Positions 46,031-54,660 of a DNA stretch of 64,000 nucleotides are shown here, one piece after another. The translations under genes were made by a program, and so were the position numbers. The notes under the pieces were generated by a model. It saw nothing but the letters and a program-made list of their open reading frames with translations. It had not been told where the DNA came from and did not search any database. Source of the stretch: Streptomyces scopuliridis RB72 (GTDB lineage: Bacteria > Actinomycetota > Actinomycetes > Streptomycetales > Streptomycetaceae); the NCBI RefSeq assembly GCF_000718095.1, contig NZ_JOEI01000018.1, forward strand, positions 124,001 through 188,000, read 5' to 3'. Within the stretch, counting starts at the first letter, position 1. The number at the start of each line of letters is the position of its first letter.

Positions 46031-46159
46031 TTTCCGCTGCCCGCCCCCGGGCCACCCGCTGAGCTGCGGAAACGTCGTATCGAGATCGACTGTCAGACCC
46101 CCGGCCTAGACTCGCAGAGGAATCAGATCCTGAGGTGATCCCGGGCTGGGAGGGAGTCG

Positions 46160-49100
46160 GTGACCGTGGCGCAATCCGTGCATACCCACACCGCTCTGTC
46201 CGCGCATGCCGCGACGGCGGCCCTGGCCCGCTGCGCCGCCGTCTTCCTGCCCGCCGGACTGCCGCGCGAGGGGCGGGTCGCCTTCTGGTCCCCGGACGGG
46301 GAGCTGCCCGCCGGTGCCCTCGGCGAAGCCGGGACGGCGCCGGGCGCGCCCGGGCTCGGGCCGGGGGAGCTGACGGTCGTACGGCGTCGGGGCGATGGCG
46401 GGGACAGAAGCGATGGCGGCGACGGTGTCCATACGCGCACCGTCCCCGCCATGCTGCTGTCCGTCGCCGACGCGATCCCGCTGCTGGTACGCGCCCGGCG
46501 TGACCGGACAGCGCATCCCGCCGCCGCGTGCTGGGGCGCCGCCTCGCTGCACGCACTCCAGCTCGCCGGGCGCGGCAGACTGCTGCCCGGTCTCACCGCG
46601 TCCGACCACGACGCCTGGCGCGCCGGCCCGCTCGACGCCGATGACATCGCGCAGCTGAGAGCCATCGCCGCGGCCATGCCCCCCGAGGCCCACGCCGTAC
46701 CGGTCCCGGATCTGAGCCCGCTCCAGCTGCCCGACCCGGAAGCGCTGGTACGGGCGTTCCTCGACGCGGTGGCGGATTCCCTGCCGCGTACGCCCGCCGC
46801 CGCCTACGCGGCGGGCGCGCCGTTCGCCGCCCGGGAGGCACAGCATCTGCCGGGCGCCCGGACCTGGGCCGCGGAGGCGGCGGCCGGTATGGACGCGGGG
46901 GTACGGGTCTCGCTGCGCCTCGACCTCTCCGCGTACGACCTCTTCGATCAGGAGGGGACGGACCCGGCCGCGGGTAGGGAGACGGATTCCGGCCGGGCGG
47001 AAGCTCGCCCAGGGGCGGGCGCGGACATCGGCCCCGGCGCCGAGGAGGCCCAGGTGACCCGGCGGGCCGGGGCCGCCCTCGTCCAGATCCACAGCCTGGC
47101 CGACCCGACCCTGGTCATCGACGCCTCGGGGCTCTGGGCGGGCCACGGCGACGAGAGCTTCGGCCCGCGCGCCCGGATCGACGCGATGCTCGCCCTGCGC
47201 CGCGCGGCCCGCGTCTGGACCCCGCTGGCCCGGCTGCTGGAGCGGGACGTCCCCGACGCGCTGCCGCTCTCCGAGGACGAGCTGTACGAACTGCTCGGCC
47301 CGGGGGCGGCCCGCCTCGCCGCCGCGGGGGTCGCCGTCCACTGGCCGAGGGAGCTGGCCCGTACGCTCACCGCCGCCGCGGTCGTCCGCCCCGCGCCCGG
47401 CTCGGCCACGGACGGCACGCCCTTCTTCGACAGCGCGGAACTGCTCAAGTTCAACTGGCAGTTGGCGCTCGACGGCGATCCCCTCAGCGAGCGGGAGATG
47501 GACGCGCTCGCCGAGTCGCACCGGCCGATCGTGCGGCTGCGCGATCAGTGGGTGGTCGTCGACCCGGCCCTCGTACGGAAGGCGCGCAAGCGGGAGCTGG
47601 GCCTGCTGGAGCCGGTCGACGCGCTCGCCGTCGCCCTGACCGGCACCGCCGAGGTGGACGGCGAGACGGTGGAAGCGGTCCCGACCGGTGCGCTGGCCGC
47701 GCTGCGCGACCGTCTTATCAACGGCCCGGCCGCGATCGCCCAGCCGCCCGCCCTCACCGCCACCCTGCGCGACTACCAGCTGCGCGGTCTCGCCTGGCTG
47801 GACCTGATGACCTCACTCGGTCTCGGCGGCTGTCTCGCGGACGACATGGGCCTGGGCAAGACGGTCACGGTCATCGCCCTCCATCTGCACCGGGCCCGCA
47901 CCGCCCCCACCCTTGTCGTCTGCCCCGCCTCCCTCCTGGGCAACTGGCAGCGCGAGATCACCCGCTTCGCGCCCGGCGTCCCCGTACACCGCTTCCACGG
48001 CGCCGGACGGACCCTGGCCGGGGCCCCGGCGGGCGGGGTTCCGGGCGGGTTCGTGCTCACCACGTACGGCACGATGCGCAGCAGCGCCGACGTGCTGGCC
48101 GGGCACGGCTGGGGGATGGTCGTCGCCGATGAGGCCCAGCATGTGAAGAACCCCTTCTCGTCCACGGCCAAGGCGCTCCGTACGATCCCGGCGCCCGCCA
48201 GGGTCGCGCTGACCGGCACGCCCGTCGAGAACAATCTGTCCGAGCTGTGGGCGCTGCTCAACTGGACCACCCCCGGACTGCTCGGCCCGCTCAAGGCGTT
48301 CCGTGCCCGTCACGCCCGGATCGTCGAGAACGTCGAGAACGCGAAGAGCGCCGACGTCAAGGACGCGGACAACGCGGAGGCGGTGGAGCGGCTGTCCCGG
48401 CTGGTCCGGCCGTTCCTGTTGCGCAGGAGGAAGTCCGACCCCGGGATCGTGCCCGAGCTGCCGCCCAAGACGGAGAGCGATCACCCCGTCGCGCTCACCC
48501 GCGAACAGGCATCGCTCTACGAGGCGGTCGTCCGCGAGACGATGGCCGCCATCGAGGCGGCCGAGGGCATCGCGCGCCGTGGCCTCGTCATGAAGCTGCT
48601 CACCGCCCTCAAACAGATCTGCAACCACCCCGCGCAGTATCTGAAGGAGGACACGGCCCGGCTCACCGGCCGTTCCGGCAAGCTCGCCCTCCTCGACGAA
48701 CTGCTCGACACGATCCTCGCGGAGGACGGCTCCGTCCTTCTCTTCACCCAGTACGTGTCGATGGCGCGGCTGCTCTCCGCGCATCTCGCGGCGCGCGCCA
48801 TCCCGTCCCAGCTCCTGCACGGCGGCACGCCCGTCGCCGAGCGCGAGCGCATGGTGGACCGGTTCCAGTCCGGCGAGGTCCCGGTCTTCGTCCTCTCCCT
48901 GAAGGCGGCGGGCACCGGTCTCAATCTGACCAGGGCCGGCCATGTCGTCCACTTCGACCGCTGGTGGAACCCGGCCGTGGAAGAACAGGCCACGGACCGC
49001 GCGTACCGCATCGGCCAGACCCAGCCCGTACAGGTCCACCGGCTGATCGCGGAGGGCACGGTCGAGGACAGGATCGCCGAGATGCTCTCGTCCAAGCGGG

Positions 49101-49198
49101 CGCTGGCCGACGCGGTCCTCGGCTCGGGCGAGGCGGCCCTGACCGAGCTGACCGACCGGGAGCTCGCGGATCTGGTCTCCCTGCGGAGGCTGTCATGA
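46160..49198 (+). CDS. SNF2-family DNA-dependent ATPase with bacterial SNF2-associated N-terminal domain
   Basis: 1012 residues from GTG. The N-terminal 500 residues are the bacterial SNF2-associated region, without enzymatic motifs but with FFDSAELLKFNWQLALDGDP near its end. The SNF2 ATPase starts near residue 537: DYQLRGLAWLDLM, Walker A DDMGLGKTVTVIAL, box II VVADEAQHVKNPFS, then LTGTPVENNLSELWALLNW. The helicase C-terminal half has LLFTQYVSMARLL near residue 860, SLKAAGTGLNLTRAGHV and ATDRAYRIGQTQPVQVHRL. Such proteins translocate on double-stranded DNA and displace bound proteins. Its stop overlaps the SWIM gene start as ATGA. Confidence 0.95.
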   Translation: MTVAQSVHTHTALSAHAATAALARCAAVFLPAGLPREGRVAFWSPDGELPAGALGEAGTAPGAPGLGPGELTVVRRRGDGGDRSDGGDGVHTRTVPAMLLSVADAIPLLVRARRDRTAHPAAACWGAASLHALQLAGRGRLLPGLTASDHDAWRAGPLDADDIAQLRAIAAAMPPEAHAVPVPDLSPLQLPDPEALVRAFLDAVADSLPRTPAAAYAAGAPFAAREAQHLPGARTWAAEAAAGMDAGVRVSLRLDLSAYDLFDQEGTDPAAGRETDSGRAEARPGAGADIGPGAEEAQVTRRAGAALVQIHSLADPTLVIDASGLWAGHGDESFGPRARIDAMLALRRAARVWTPLARLLERDVPDALPLSEDELYELLGPGAARLAAAGVAVHWPRELARTLTAAAVVRPAPGSATDGTPFFDSAELLKFNWQLALDGDPLSEREMDALAESHRPIVRLRDQWVVVDPALVRKARKRELGLLEPVDALAVALTGTAEVDGETVEAVPTGALAALRDRLINGPAAIAQPPALTATLRDYQLRGLAWLDLMTSLGLGGCLADDMGLGKTVTVIALHLHRARTAPTLVVCPASLLGNWQREITRFAPGVPVHRFHGAGRTLAGAPAGGVPGGFVLTTYGTMRSSADVLAGHGWGMVVADEAQHVKNPFSSTAKALRTIPAPARVALTGTPVENNLSELWALLNWTTPGLLGPLKAFRARHARIVENVENAKSADVKDADNAEAVERLSRLVRPFLLRRRKSDPGIVPELPPKTESDHPVALTREQASLYEAVVRETMAAIEAAEGIARRGLVMKLLTALKQICNHPAQYLKEDTARLTGRSGKLALLDELLDTILAEDGSVLLFTQYVSMARLLSAHLAARAIPSQLLHGGTPVAERERMVDRFQSGEVPVFVLSLKAAGTGLNLTRAGHVVHFDRWWNPAVEEQATDRAYRIGQTQPVQVHRLIAEGTVEDRIAEMLSSKRALADAVLGSGEAALTELTDRELADLVSLRRLS

Positions 49199-50448
49199 CC
49201 CCCCGCCGCGCCCCCGCCCCGCGGCACGACGACCGCCGGCGTACGTTCCCCGCGCTGCCCCCGAGACCGGGCGCCGCAGGCGACTTCGCCACCACCTGGT
49301 GGGGCAACGCATGGGTGGAATCCATGGAGGACACCGCTCTCGACACGGCCCGCCTCCAGCGCGGCCGTGCCTACGCGGGCAGCGGCCATGTCGACGCGAT
49401 CACCGTCACCCCCGGCCGGGTCATGGCGTACGTCCACGGTTCGAGGCCCCGCCCGTACCGCACGGAGATCCGCCTCCGTACCCTCGACGACACCGGCTGG
49501 GAGGATCTTCTCGACGCCGCGGCGGCCCGCCCCGACCACATCGCCGCCCTGCTCGACAAGGACATGCCGCACACCCTCGCGGCCTCGGCGGATCTCCTCC
49601 CCACCGGGGGCGATCTGACCCCCGACTGCTCCTGCCCCGACGACGGTTACCCGTGCAAGCACGCCGCCGCCCTCTGCTATCAGACGGCGCGACTCCTCGA
49701 CGAGGACCCGTTCGTGCTGTTCCTGATGCGCGGTCGCGGCGAACACGAAGTGCTGGCCGATCTCACCCGGCGCAACGCCACGCGCTCGGCGGCCGAACGG
49801 ACCACCGCCGCGCCGCCCATGCCCACGGTCGAGGCGCGCCTCGCCCTCGCGCCGCGTACGCGCCCGGTGCTTCCGCCGCCGTTCCCCGTCCCCGCGCAGC
49901 CGGGCCGCCCGCCCGTGTATCCGCACACCCCCGGCGCGCCCGATCCGCTCGCTCTCGACCTGCTCGCCACCGAAGCGGCGGCCCGCGCCCATACGTTCCT
50001 GACCACCGGCCTCGACCCCATCGGCGCCCTCACCCCCTGGCAGGACGCGGTACGGCTGGCCGCCGCCCACCCCGGCTCCGGGCTGACCGCCTCCACCCGC
50101 GCCCTCTACCGGGACCTGGCCACCGCACTCGACCGCACGCCCACCGACCTGGCCCGCGCCGTGGCGGCCTGGCGCCAGGGCGGCCTGGCGGGCCTGGCCG
50201 TACTGGAAGAGCCCTGGGACCCGCCCGCCGGCCCCTTCGACCGCGCCCGCCCCGCCCTGGTCGCCGCCGACTTCCCCCACTTCCGGCCCTGGCGCAACCG
50301 CCTCTCCACCGCGTCCCTCCAACTCCGCTTCGGCCGCGACGCGCTCTGGTACGGCTATGAGTCGGACCGGGACCGAGAGGACTGGTGGCCCCGGGGCACC
50401 CCCGACACCGACCCGGTGGGCGCCCTGACGGCACTGCTCGGCCGGTGA
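49195..50448 (+). CDS. SWIM zinc-finger protein
   Basis: 417 residues; ATG overlaps the SNF2 stop by 4 bases, so the two are translationally coupled. The N-terminal region has the conserved TTWWGNAWVESMEDTALDTA, then LQRGRAYAGSGHVDAITVTPGR. The SWIM finger is CSCPDDGYPCKHAAAL (CxC, 7 residues, CxH) near residue 150. SWIM domains bind DNA or proteins and often accompany SNF2 ATPases in bacteria. The C-terminal half is Pro/Ala-rich with helical segments and no recognised domain. The pair probably acts together on DNA or chromatin-like complexes; the process is unknown. Confidence 0.9.
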   Translation: MTPRRAPAPRHDDRRRTFPALPPRPGAAGDFATTWWGNAWVESMEDTALDTARLQRGRAYAGSGHVDAITVTPGRVMAYVHGSRPRPYRTEIRLRTLDDTGWEDLLDAAAARPDHIAALLDKDMPHTLAASADLLPTGGDLTPDCSCPDDGYPCKHAAALCYQTARLLDEDPFVLFLMRGRGEHEVLADLTRRNATRSAAERTTAAPPMPTVEARLALAPRTRPVLPPPFPVPAQPGRPPVYPHTPGAPDPLALDLLATEAAARAHTFLTTGLDPIGALTPWQDAVRLAAAHPGSGLTASTRALYRDLATALDRTPTDLARAVAAWRQGGLAGLAVLEEPWDPPAGPFDRARPALVAADFPHFRPWRNRLSTASLQLRFGRDALWYGYESDRDREDWWPRGTPDTDPVGALTALLGR

Positions 50449-50507
50449 CGCGGAGGGGTGATGTGTGGGGGCGACGCGGCGGGGACCGGGGGCTCGGTGC
50501 GCGGGAA

Positions 50508-50578
50508 TGACGGAGGCCGGGAGCACGGGACGACCGCGCGGTACCGCTGCGCGCTCGCTCCGTACCCCCGGCCTCGTC
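50508..50578. terminator. Long inverted repeat between the SWIM and streptogrisin genes
   Basis: TGAC-G-GAGGCCGGG and CCCGGCCTC-GTCA are complementary apart from one bulged base, around a loop of about 45 bases that itself contains GC-rich stems. The position between convergent genes suggests termination in both directions. Confidence 0.55.
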
Positions 50579-50639
50579 AGCCGATGCGCCGGCCTGCCCC
50601 GAAGGTCCGATCTCCCCGCGGGTCAGGTGGAGTCGGCGG

Positions 50640-51785
50640 TCAGGCTGTGTGGAGCGTCAGGCCGTAACGGCCCAGGATCTCATTGATCGGCTGGTACCAG
50701 GTCTCGCCGCCGCTGCTGCAGTTGCCCCAGCCGCCCGAGGTCACGCCCTGGGCCTGGTCGCCGCTGATGAAGGAGCCGCCCGAGTCGCCGCCCTCGGCGC
50801 AGACGCTGGTCTTGGTCATCTGGTGGACGGCGCCCTGGCTGTAGTTGACGGTCTCGTTCTTGGCCAGGAGGTTGCCGCAGCGCCAGTGGGTCGTGGAGCC
50901 GGAGCGGCAGATCGAGGCACCGATCGGGGCCTCGTTGGAGCCGCGGACCAGCTGGTCGGAGACGGTGCCCCAGCCGAGGACCACCGGGACGGTCCACCAG
51001 CCGCTGCCGACGTTCACCCACGCGTAGTCGTTGTCGGGGAACGACGAGCCCTGGAAGTTGCCGATGTACGAGCCGTCCCAGCCGCTCACCGAGGCGCCCG
51101 CCTGGCCGCAGTGGCCGGCCGTGACAAAGCCGCCGTGTACGGAGAAGCCGATGGAACAGCGGACGTTGCCCGTGTAGTACGGGTCGCCGCCGACGGTGCC
51201 GGCGGCGAAGGTCTGGGGAGCCTTGGCGGTCTCCTTGACCGTGACAGGACCGGCCTGCCGGGCGCGGTCGAGGAAGTCACGGACATCGTTGTCGTTCTTC
51301 TGCGCCGCGACGACATTCACCACGACGCGGTTGGCCTTGGGGTCTACATGCCAGCTGCTGACACCGGCCGGCGCGGAGAGCGCGTCGATCCGCTCCTTGG
51401 CCGCGTCGAGCTGGCGCGCGCTGTGCTTGACGAGCTGTACGGTCGCGCCGGTCGCCCGTACGGCGTCGGCCTTCTGGGCACTGGTGACCGTGACGGTCAG
51501 CGTGCCGCTGTCCGGGTTGAACCAGGAGCCGCCGTACGAGGCTCCCGCCGCGCGCTTCGCCTTGCCCTCGACAGCCGTCGCTGTCTTCTCCGCGGCCAGC
51601 CGCGCCTTGGCCTGACTCTCCGTCAGGCCCAGATCCTTCTGCATGGCGGTGAGCAGACCGGCGGAGGCCGGGGCTTCGGAGGCGGAAGAGGGGGCCGCGG
51701 CGGCCGGTGCGAGCCCGGCGGCGGCCCAGGTGCCGAGGAGGAGGAGTGCGGACAGACCGGTGCGTATCACTGTCGTACGTCTCAA
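50640..51785 (-). CDS. Secreted streptogrisin-type serine protease (S1E) with propeptide
   Basis: 381 residues from TTG at 51785, with AGAAGGG about 8 bases before. The signal peptide covers 1-30. A propeptide of about 165 residues folds the enzyme: SEAPASAGLLTAMQKDLGLT, then VSSWHVDPKANRVVVNVVAA. The mature alpha-lytic/streptogrisin domain carries His in TAGHC, Asp in DNDYAWVNVG and Ser in EGGDSGGSF. Cysteine pairs CSIGF/GHC, CRSG/CG and C-A-E-G/C-S-S are in the family positions. Self-cleavage after secretion is expected. A LacI-type palindrome lies 53 bases upstream of the start. Confidence 0.93.
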   Translation of the reverse strand: MRRTTVIRTGLSALLLLGTWAAAGLAPAAAAPSSASEAPASAGLLTAMQKDLGLTESQAKARLAAEKTATAVEGKAKRAAGASYGGSWFNPDSGTLTVTVTSAQKADAVRATGATVQLVKHSARQLDAAKERIDALSAPAGVSSWHVDPKANRVVVNVVAAQKNDNDVRDFLDRARQAGPVTVKETAKAPQTFAAGTVGGDPYYTGNVRCSIGFSVHGGFVTAGHCGQAGASVSGWDGSYIGNFQGSSFPDNDYAWVNVGSGWWTVPVVLGWGTVSDQLVRGSNEAPIGASICRSGSTTHWRCGNLLAKNETVNYSQGAVHQMTKTSVCAEGGDSGGSFISGDQAQGVTSGGWGNCSSGGETWYQPINEILGRYGLTLHTA

Positions 51786-51837
51786 GGGATGTGGCCCTTC
51801 TGTGTTCCAGCATGGTGGGGGTGGAACAGCAGGCGAC

Positions 51838-51851
51838 TGAGAGCGCTCTCA
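51838..51851. promoter_or_regulatory. TGAGAGCGCTCTCA operator-like palindrome
   Basis: This perfect 14-bp palindrome differs from the CebR box TGGGAGCGCTCCCA in one base per arm. It is upstream of the streptogrisin-type gene and far (about 170 bases) from the divergent P450 gene. LacI-family sugar-responsive repressors bind such sites. Confidence 0.6.
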
Positions 51852-52017
51852 GGCGGTGCCAGCCGGAGCGTAGCCGAGGATCAAGAGCAGGTCCATGCCA
51901 AGCGGAAGGATCTGGTGAACCTGCCAGTGGGTGTCCTTGGTCATCTCGGCGCGGGGCACGGCCCACTCCCACGCGCCGTCAACAACCGTCCCTCGTACGG
52001 CTGTTTAGGATGGGATC

Positions 52018-53340
52018 ATGGCAATCACGGCATCCGGCGCGTCACCGCGGTCGCTCTACGATCCGACGAGCGAGCTGCTGGCGGATCCGTACGAGGTCTA
52101 CGCGCGGCTGCGCGAGACCGCGCCCGTACGGCGGATCGTCGGGCCCGACGGACGGCCCGCCTGGATCGTCACGCGATACGAGGATGTACGGCAGTCGCTC
52201 GCCGATCCCCGGCTCTCGCTCGACAAGCGCCGTGCGCTGCCCGGCGGTTACCAGGGCTTCGGGCTGCCGCCCGCCCTCGACGCCAACCTGCTCAACATGG
52301 ATCCGCCGGACCACACCCGTATCCGGCGCTTCGTCGCGCGGGCGTTCACCGCGCGACGGATCGAGGAGCTGCGGAGGCCGGTCCGACGCACCGCCGACGA
52401 ACTGCTCGACGCCCTCGAATCCGGCGGTCGCGAATCCGGCGGTCGCGAATCCGGCACGCTCGAATCCGGCACGCTCGAATCCGGCGGTCGCGCCGATCTG
52501 GTCGCCTCGTACGCCGCGCCGCTGCCCATCGTCGTCATCTGCGAACTGCTGGGCGTACCCCCGCGCGACCGGCGTGACTTCCGGGAGTGGACGGACGCCC
52601 TGATCGCCCCCGATCCCGCGCGGCCCGAGCGGATGAAGGCGGCGATCGCCGCCATGCTCGCCTTCTTCACCGAACTGCTCGCCCACAAGCGGGCCGAGCC
52701 CGGGGATGATCTGCTCTCCGCGCTGATCGCGGCGCGCGACGAGGGTGAAGAGGCCGGTGAAGAGGCCGGCGGCGAGGCGTCACATGGCGACGGCGGCGAC
52801 CGCCTCAGTGAGGACGAGCTGATGTCGCTGGCCTTCCTCATCCTCTTCGCCGGGTACGAGAACACCGTCCAGCTCATCGGCAACTCCGTCCTCGCCCTGC
52901 TCCGGCACCCCGGGCAACTGGCGGCGCTCCGCGCGGAGCCCGGCAGGACGGCCGCGGCGGTCGGCGAGTTCGTACGGTACGAGGGGCCCGCGCTGCTGGC
53001 GATCCGGCGGTTCGCGGTCGAGGATCTGACGATCGGCGGGGTGACGGTGCCGGCGGGGGAGACCGTCATGCTGTCCCTCGCCGCCGCCAACCGCGACCCG
53101 CACCGCTTCGCCGACCCCGACCGGCTCGACCTCGACCGCGACACGGCGGGGCAGGTGGCCCTCGGGCACGGCATCCACTACTGCCTCGGCGCACCGCTCG
53201 CCCGGCTGGAGACCGAGATCGCGCTCAACGCGCTGCTGGAGCGCTTTCCGCGGCTGGCGCTCGACGTTCCGTACGAGGAGCTGCGATGGCGCCCCTCGAC
53301 CCGCGCCCGGGGCCTGATCGCGCTGCCCGTACGGTTCTGA
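52018..53340 (+). CDS. Cytochrome P450
   Basis: 440 residues. The substrate side starts YDPTSELLADPYEVYARLRE. Helix I has FLILFAGYENTVQLIGN, helix K the ExxR in GEFVRYEGP, and the heme loop LGHGIHYCLGAPLARLE, with the Cys ligand near residue 388. It is a soluble class I P450 that needs an external ferredoxin and reductase. Two low-complexity runs are inserted: residues 134-158 (ESGGR/ESGTL repeats) and about 243-258 (Glu/Gly-rich). Substrate and biosynthetic context are unknown. TAGGAT ends 6 bases before ATG and may start a leaderless mRNA. Confidence 0.93.
   Translation: MAITASGASPRSLYDPTSELLADPYEVYARLRETAPVRRIVGPDGRPAWIVTRYEDVRQSLADPRLSLDKRRALPGGYQGFGLPPALDANLLNMDPPDHTRIRRFVARAFTARRIEELRRPVRRTADELLDALESGGRESGGRESGTLESGTLESGGRADLVASYAAPLPIVVICELLGVPPRDRRDFREWTDALIAPDPARPERMKAAIAAMLAFFTELLAHKRAEPGDDLLSALIAARDEGEEAGEEAGGEASHGDGGDRLSEDELMSLAFLILFAGYENTVQLIGNSVLALLRHPGQLAALRAEPGRTAAAVGEFVRYEGPALLAIRRFAVEDLTIGGVTVPAGETVMLSLAAANRDPHRFADPDRLDLDRDTAGQVALGHGIHYCLGAPLARLETEIALNALLERFPRLALDVPYEELRWRPSTRARGLIALPVRF
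52417..52491 (+). repeat. Five 15-bp tandem repeats inside the P450 gene
   Basis: Units GAATCCGGCGGTCGC (copies 1, 2 and 5) and GAATCCGGCACGCTC (copies 3 and 4) are contiguous and in frame, coding for ESGGR or ESGTL. Identity among copies is nearly complete, which points to recent slippage. Confidence 0.9.
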
Positions 53341-53362
53341 GCCGTAGGCCGAGGCCGGCGGG

Positions 53363-54574
53363 TCATTGTCGGTAGCCGCTCAGGAAGCGGCCGATCCGGC
53401 TGATGGCCGCGTCGAGATCGTCCGCGTACGGAAGCGTCAGGATCCGGAAGTGGTCGGGACGCGGCCAGTTGAACCCCGTCCCCTGTACCACCTGGATCTT
53501 CTCCCGCAGCAGCAGATCCAGCACGAACCGCTCGTCGTCGTGGATCTTGTGCACCTTGGGGTCCAGCCGGGGGAAGGCGTACAGCGCGCCCTTCGGCTTC
53601 ACGCACGAGACCCCGGGGATCTCGTTGAGCTTCTCCCAGGCGCGGTCGCGCTGCTCGTACAGCCTGCCTCCCGGCGCGGTGAACTCCTTGATCGACTGCC
53701 GGCCGCCGAGCGCGGCCTGAATGGCGTACTGCGCGGGCGCGTTGGGGCAGAGCCGCATCGAGGCGAGCATCGTGAGGCCCTCAAGGTAGCTGCGGGCATG
53801 CTGCTTGGGGCCGGTGACGACGAGCCAGCCGGAGCGGAACCCCGCCACGCGGTACGTCTTCGAGAGCCCGCTGAAGGTGAGGACCACCAGATCGGGGGCG
53901 AGGGCCGCGGCGGTGTGGTGGACCGCGTCGTCGTAGACGATCTGGTCGTAGATCTCGTCCGCGAACACCATGAGCTGATGACGGCGGGCGAGATCGAGGA
54001 TGCCTTCGACGATCTCGCGCGGATAGACCGCGCCGGTGGGGTTGTTGGGGTTGATGATCACGACGGCCTTCGTGCGGTCGGTGATCTTCGACGCCATGTC
54101 GTCCAGGTCCGGGTACCACTCCGCGGACTCGTCGCAGAGATAGTGCACGGGACGGCCGCCCGCCAACGTCGTCACGGCGGTCCAGAGCGGGAAGTCGGGG
54201 GCCGGGATCAGGACTTCGTCGCCGTCCTCCAGAAGCGCCTGGACGGCCATCGAGACCAGCTCCGAGACGCCGTTGCCGAGGAACACGTCATCGACCGTGA
54301 CCTCGGGCAGCCCCATGGTCTGGTAGCGCTGGGCGACGGCGCGGCGCGCGGAGAGGACACCGCGCGAGTCCGTGTAGCCGTGTGCCCGCGGCAGCATCCG
54401 GATCATGTCCTGGAGGATCTCCTCCGGCGCCTCGAACCCGAAGAGCGCGGGGTTGCCGGTGTTGAGACGCAGGACGCTGTGGCCCGCCTCCTCCAGGGCG
54501 TCGGCGTGCTCGATCACCGGGCCGCGGATCTCGTAGCAGACCTCGCTGAGCTTGCTCGACTGCCGGAATTCCAT
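53363..54574 (-). CDS. Class I/II PLP aminotransferase, alanine-type (AlaA-like)
   Basis: 403 residues. N-terminal EIRGPVIEHADALEEAGHSV, LRLNTGNPALFGFEAPEEIL, glycine loop FLGNGVSELVSMAVQALL, PLP-binding PNNPTG and DEIYDQIVYDDAVHHTAA. The Schiff-base Lys is in FSGLSKTYRVAGFRSGW, and the carboxylate-binding Arg is near FRILTLPY. The sequence resembles E. coli AlaA, which makes alanine from pyruvate with glutamate. It is divergent from an HxlR regulator, with a shared promoter region holding a perfect inverted repeat, so that regulator may control it. Confidence 0.9.
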   Translation of the reverse strand: MEFRQSSKLSEVCYEIRGPVIEHADALEEAGHSVLRLNTGNPALFGFEAPEEILQDMIRMLPRAHGYTDSRGVLSARRAVAQRYQTMGLPEVTVDDVFLGNGVSELVSMAVQALLEDGDEVLIPAPDFPLWTAVTTLAGGRPVHYLCDESAEWYPDLDDMASKITDRTKAVVIINPNNPTGAVYPREIVEGILDLARRHQLMVFADEIYDQIVYDDAVHHTAAALAPDLVVLTFSGLSKTYRVAGFRSGWLVVTGPKQHARSYLEGLTMLASMRLCPNAPAQYAIQAALGGRQSIKEFTAPGGRLYEQRDRAWEKLNEIPGVSCVKPKGALYAFPRLDPKVHKIHDDERFVLDLLLREKIQVVQGTGFNWPRPDHFRILTLPYADDLDAAISRIGRFLSGYRQ

Positions 54575-54602
54575 GCGGTGGCCTCCCAGACCTTGTTGCG
54601 AT

Positions 54603-54619
54603 ACTTGGTTTTACCAAGT
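54603..54619. promoter_or_regulatory. ACTTGGT/ACCAAGT inverted repeat between aminotransferase and hxlR genes
   Basis: ACTTGGT, TTT, ACCAAGT is a perfect 7-bp inverted repeat in the 86-bp divergent gap, with a half-site CTTGG repeated at 54625. It lies just upstream of the -35 of the HxlR gene and 29 bases from the aminotransferase start. Confidence 0.65.
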
Positions 54620-54625
54620 CCGAGC

Positions 54626-54653
54626 TTGGAAAGTCCAACAACATGTCTAGAAT
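54626..54653 (+). promoter_or_regulatory. Promoter of the HxlR gene, leaderless arrangement
   Basis: TTGGAA (54626-54631) and TAGAAT (54648-54653), with a 16-base spacer, are followed by 7 bases and then ATG at 54661, so the transcript should begin at the start codon. Confidence 0.65.
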
Positions 54654-54660
54654 CCGTCAC

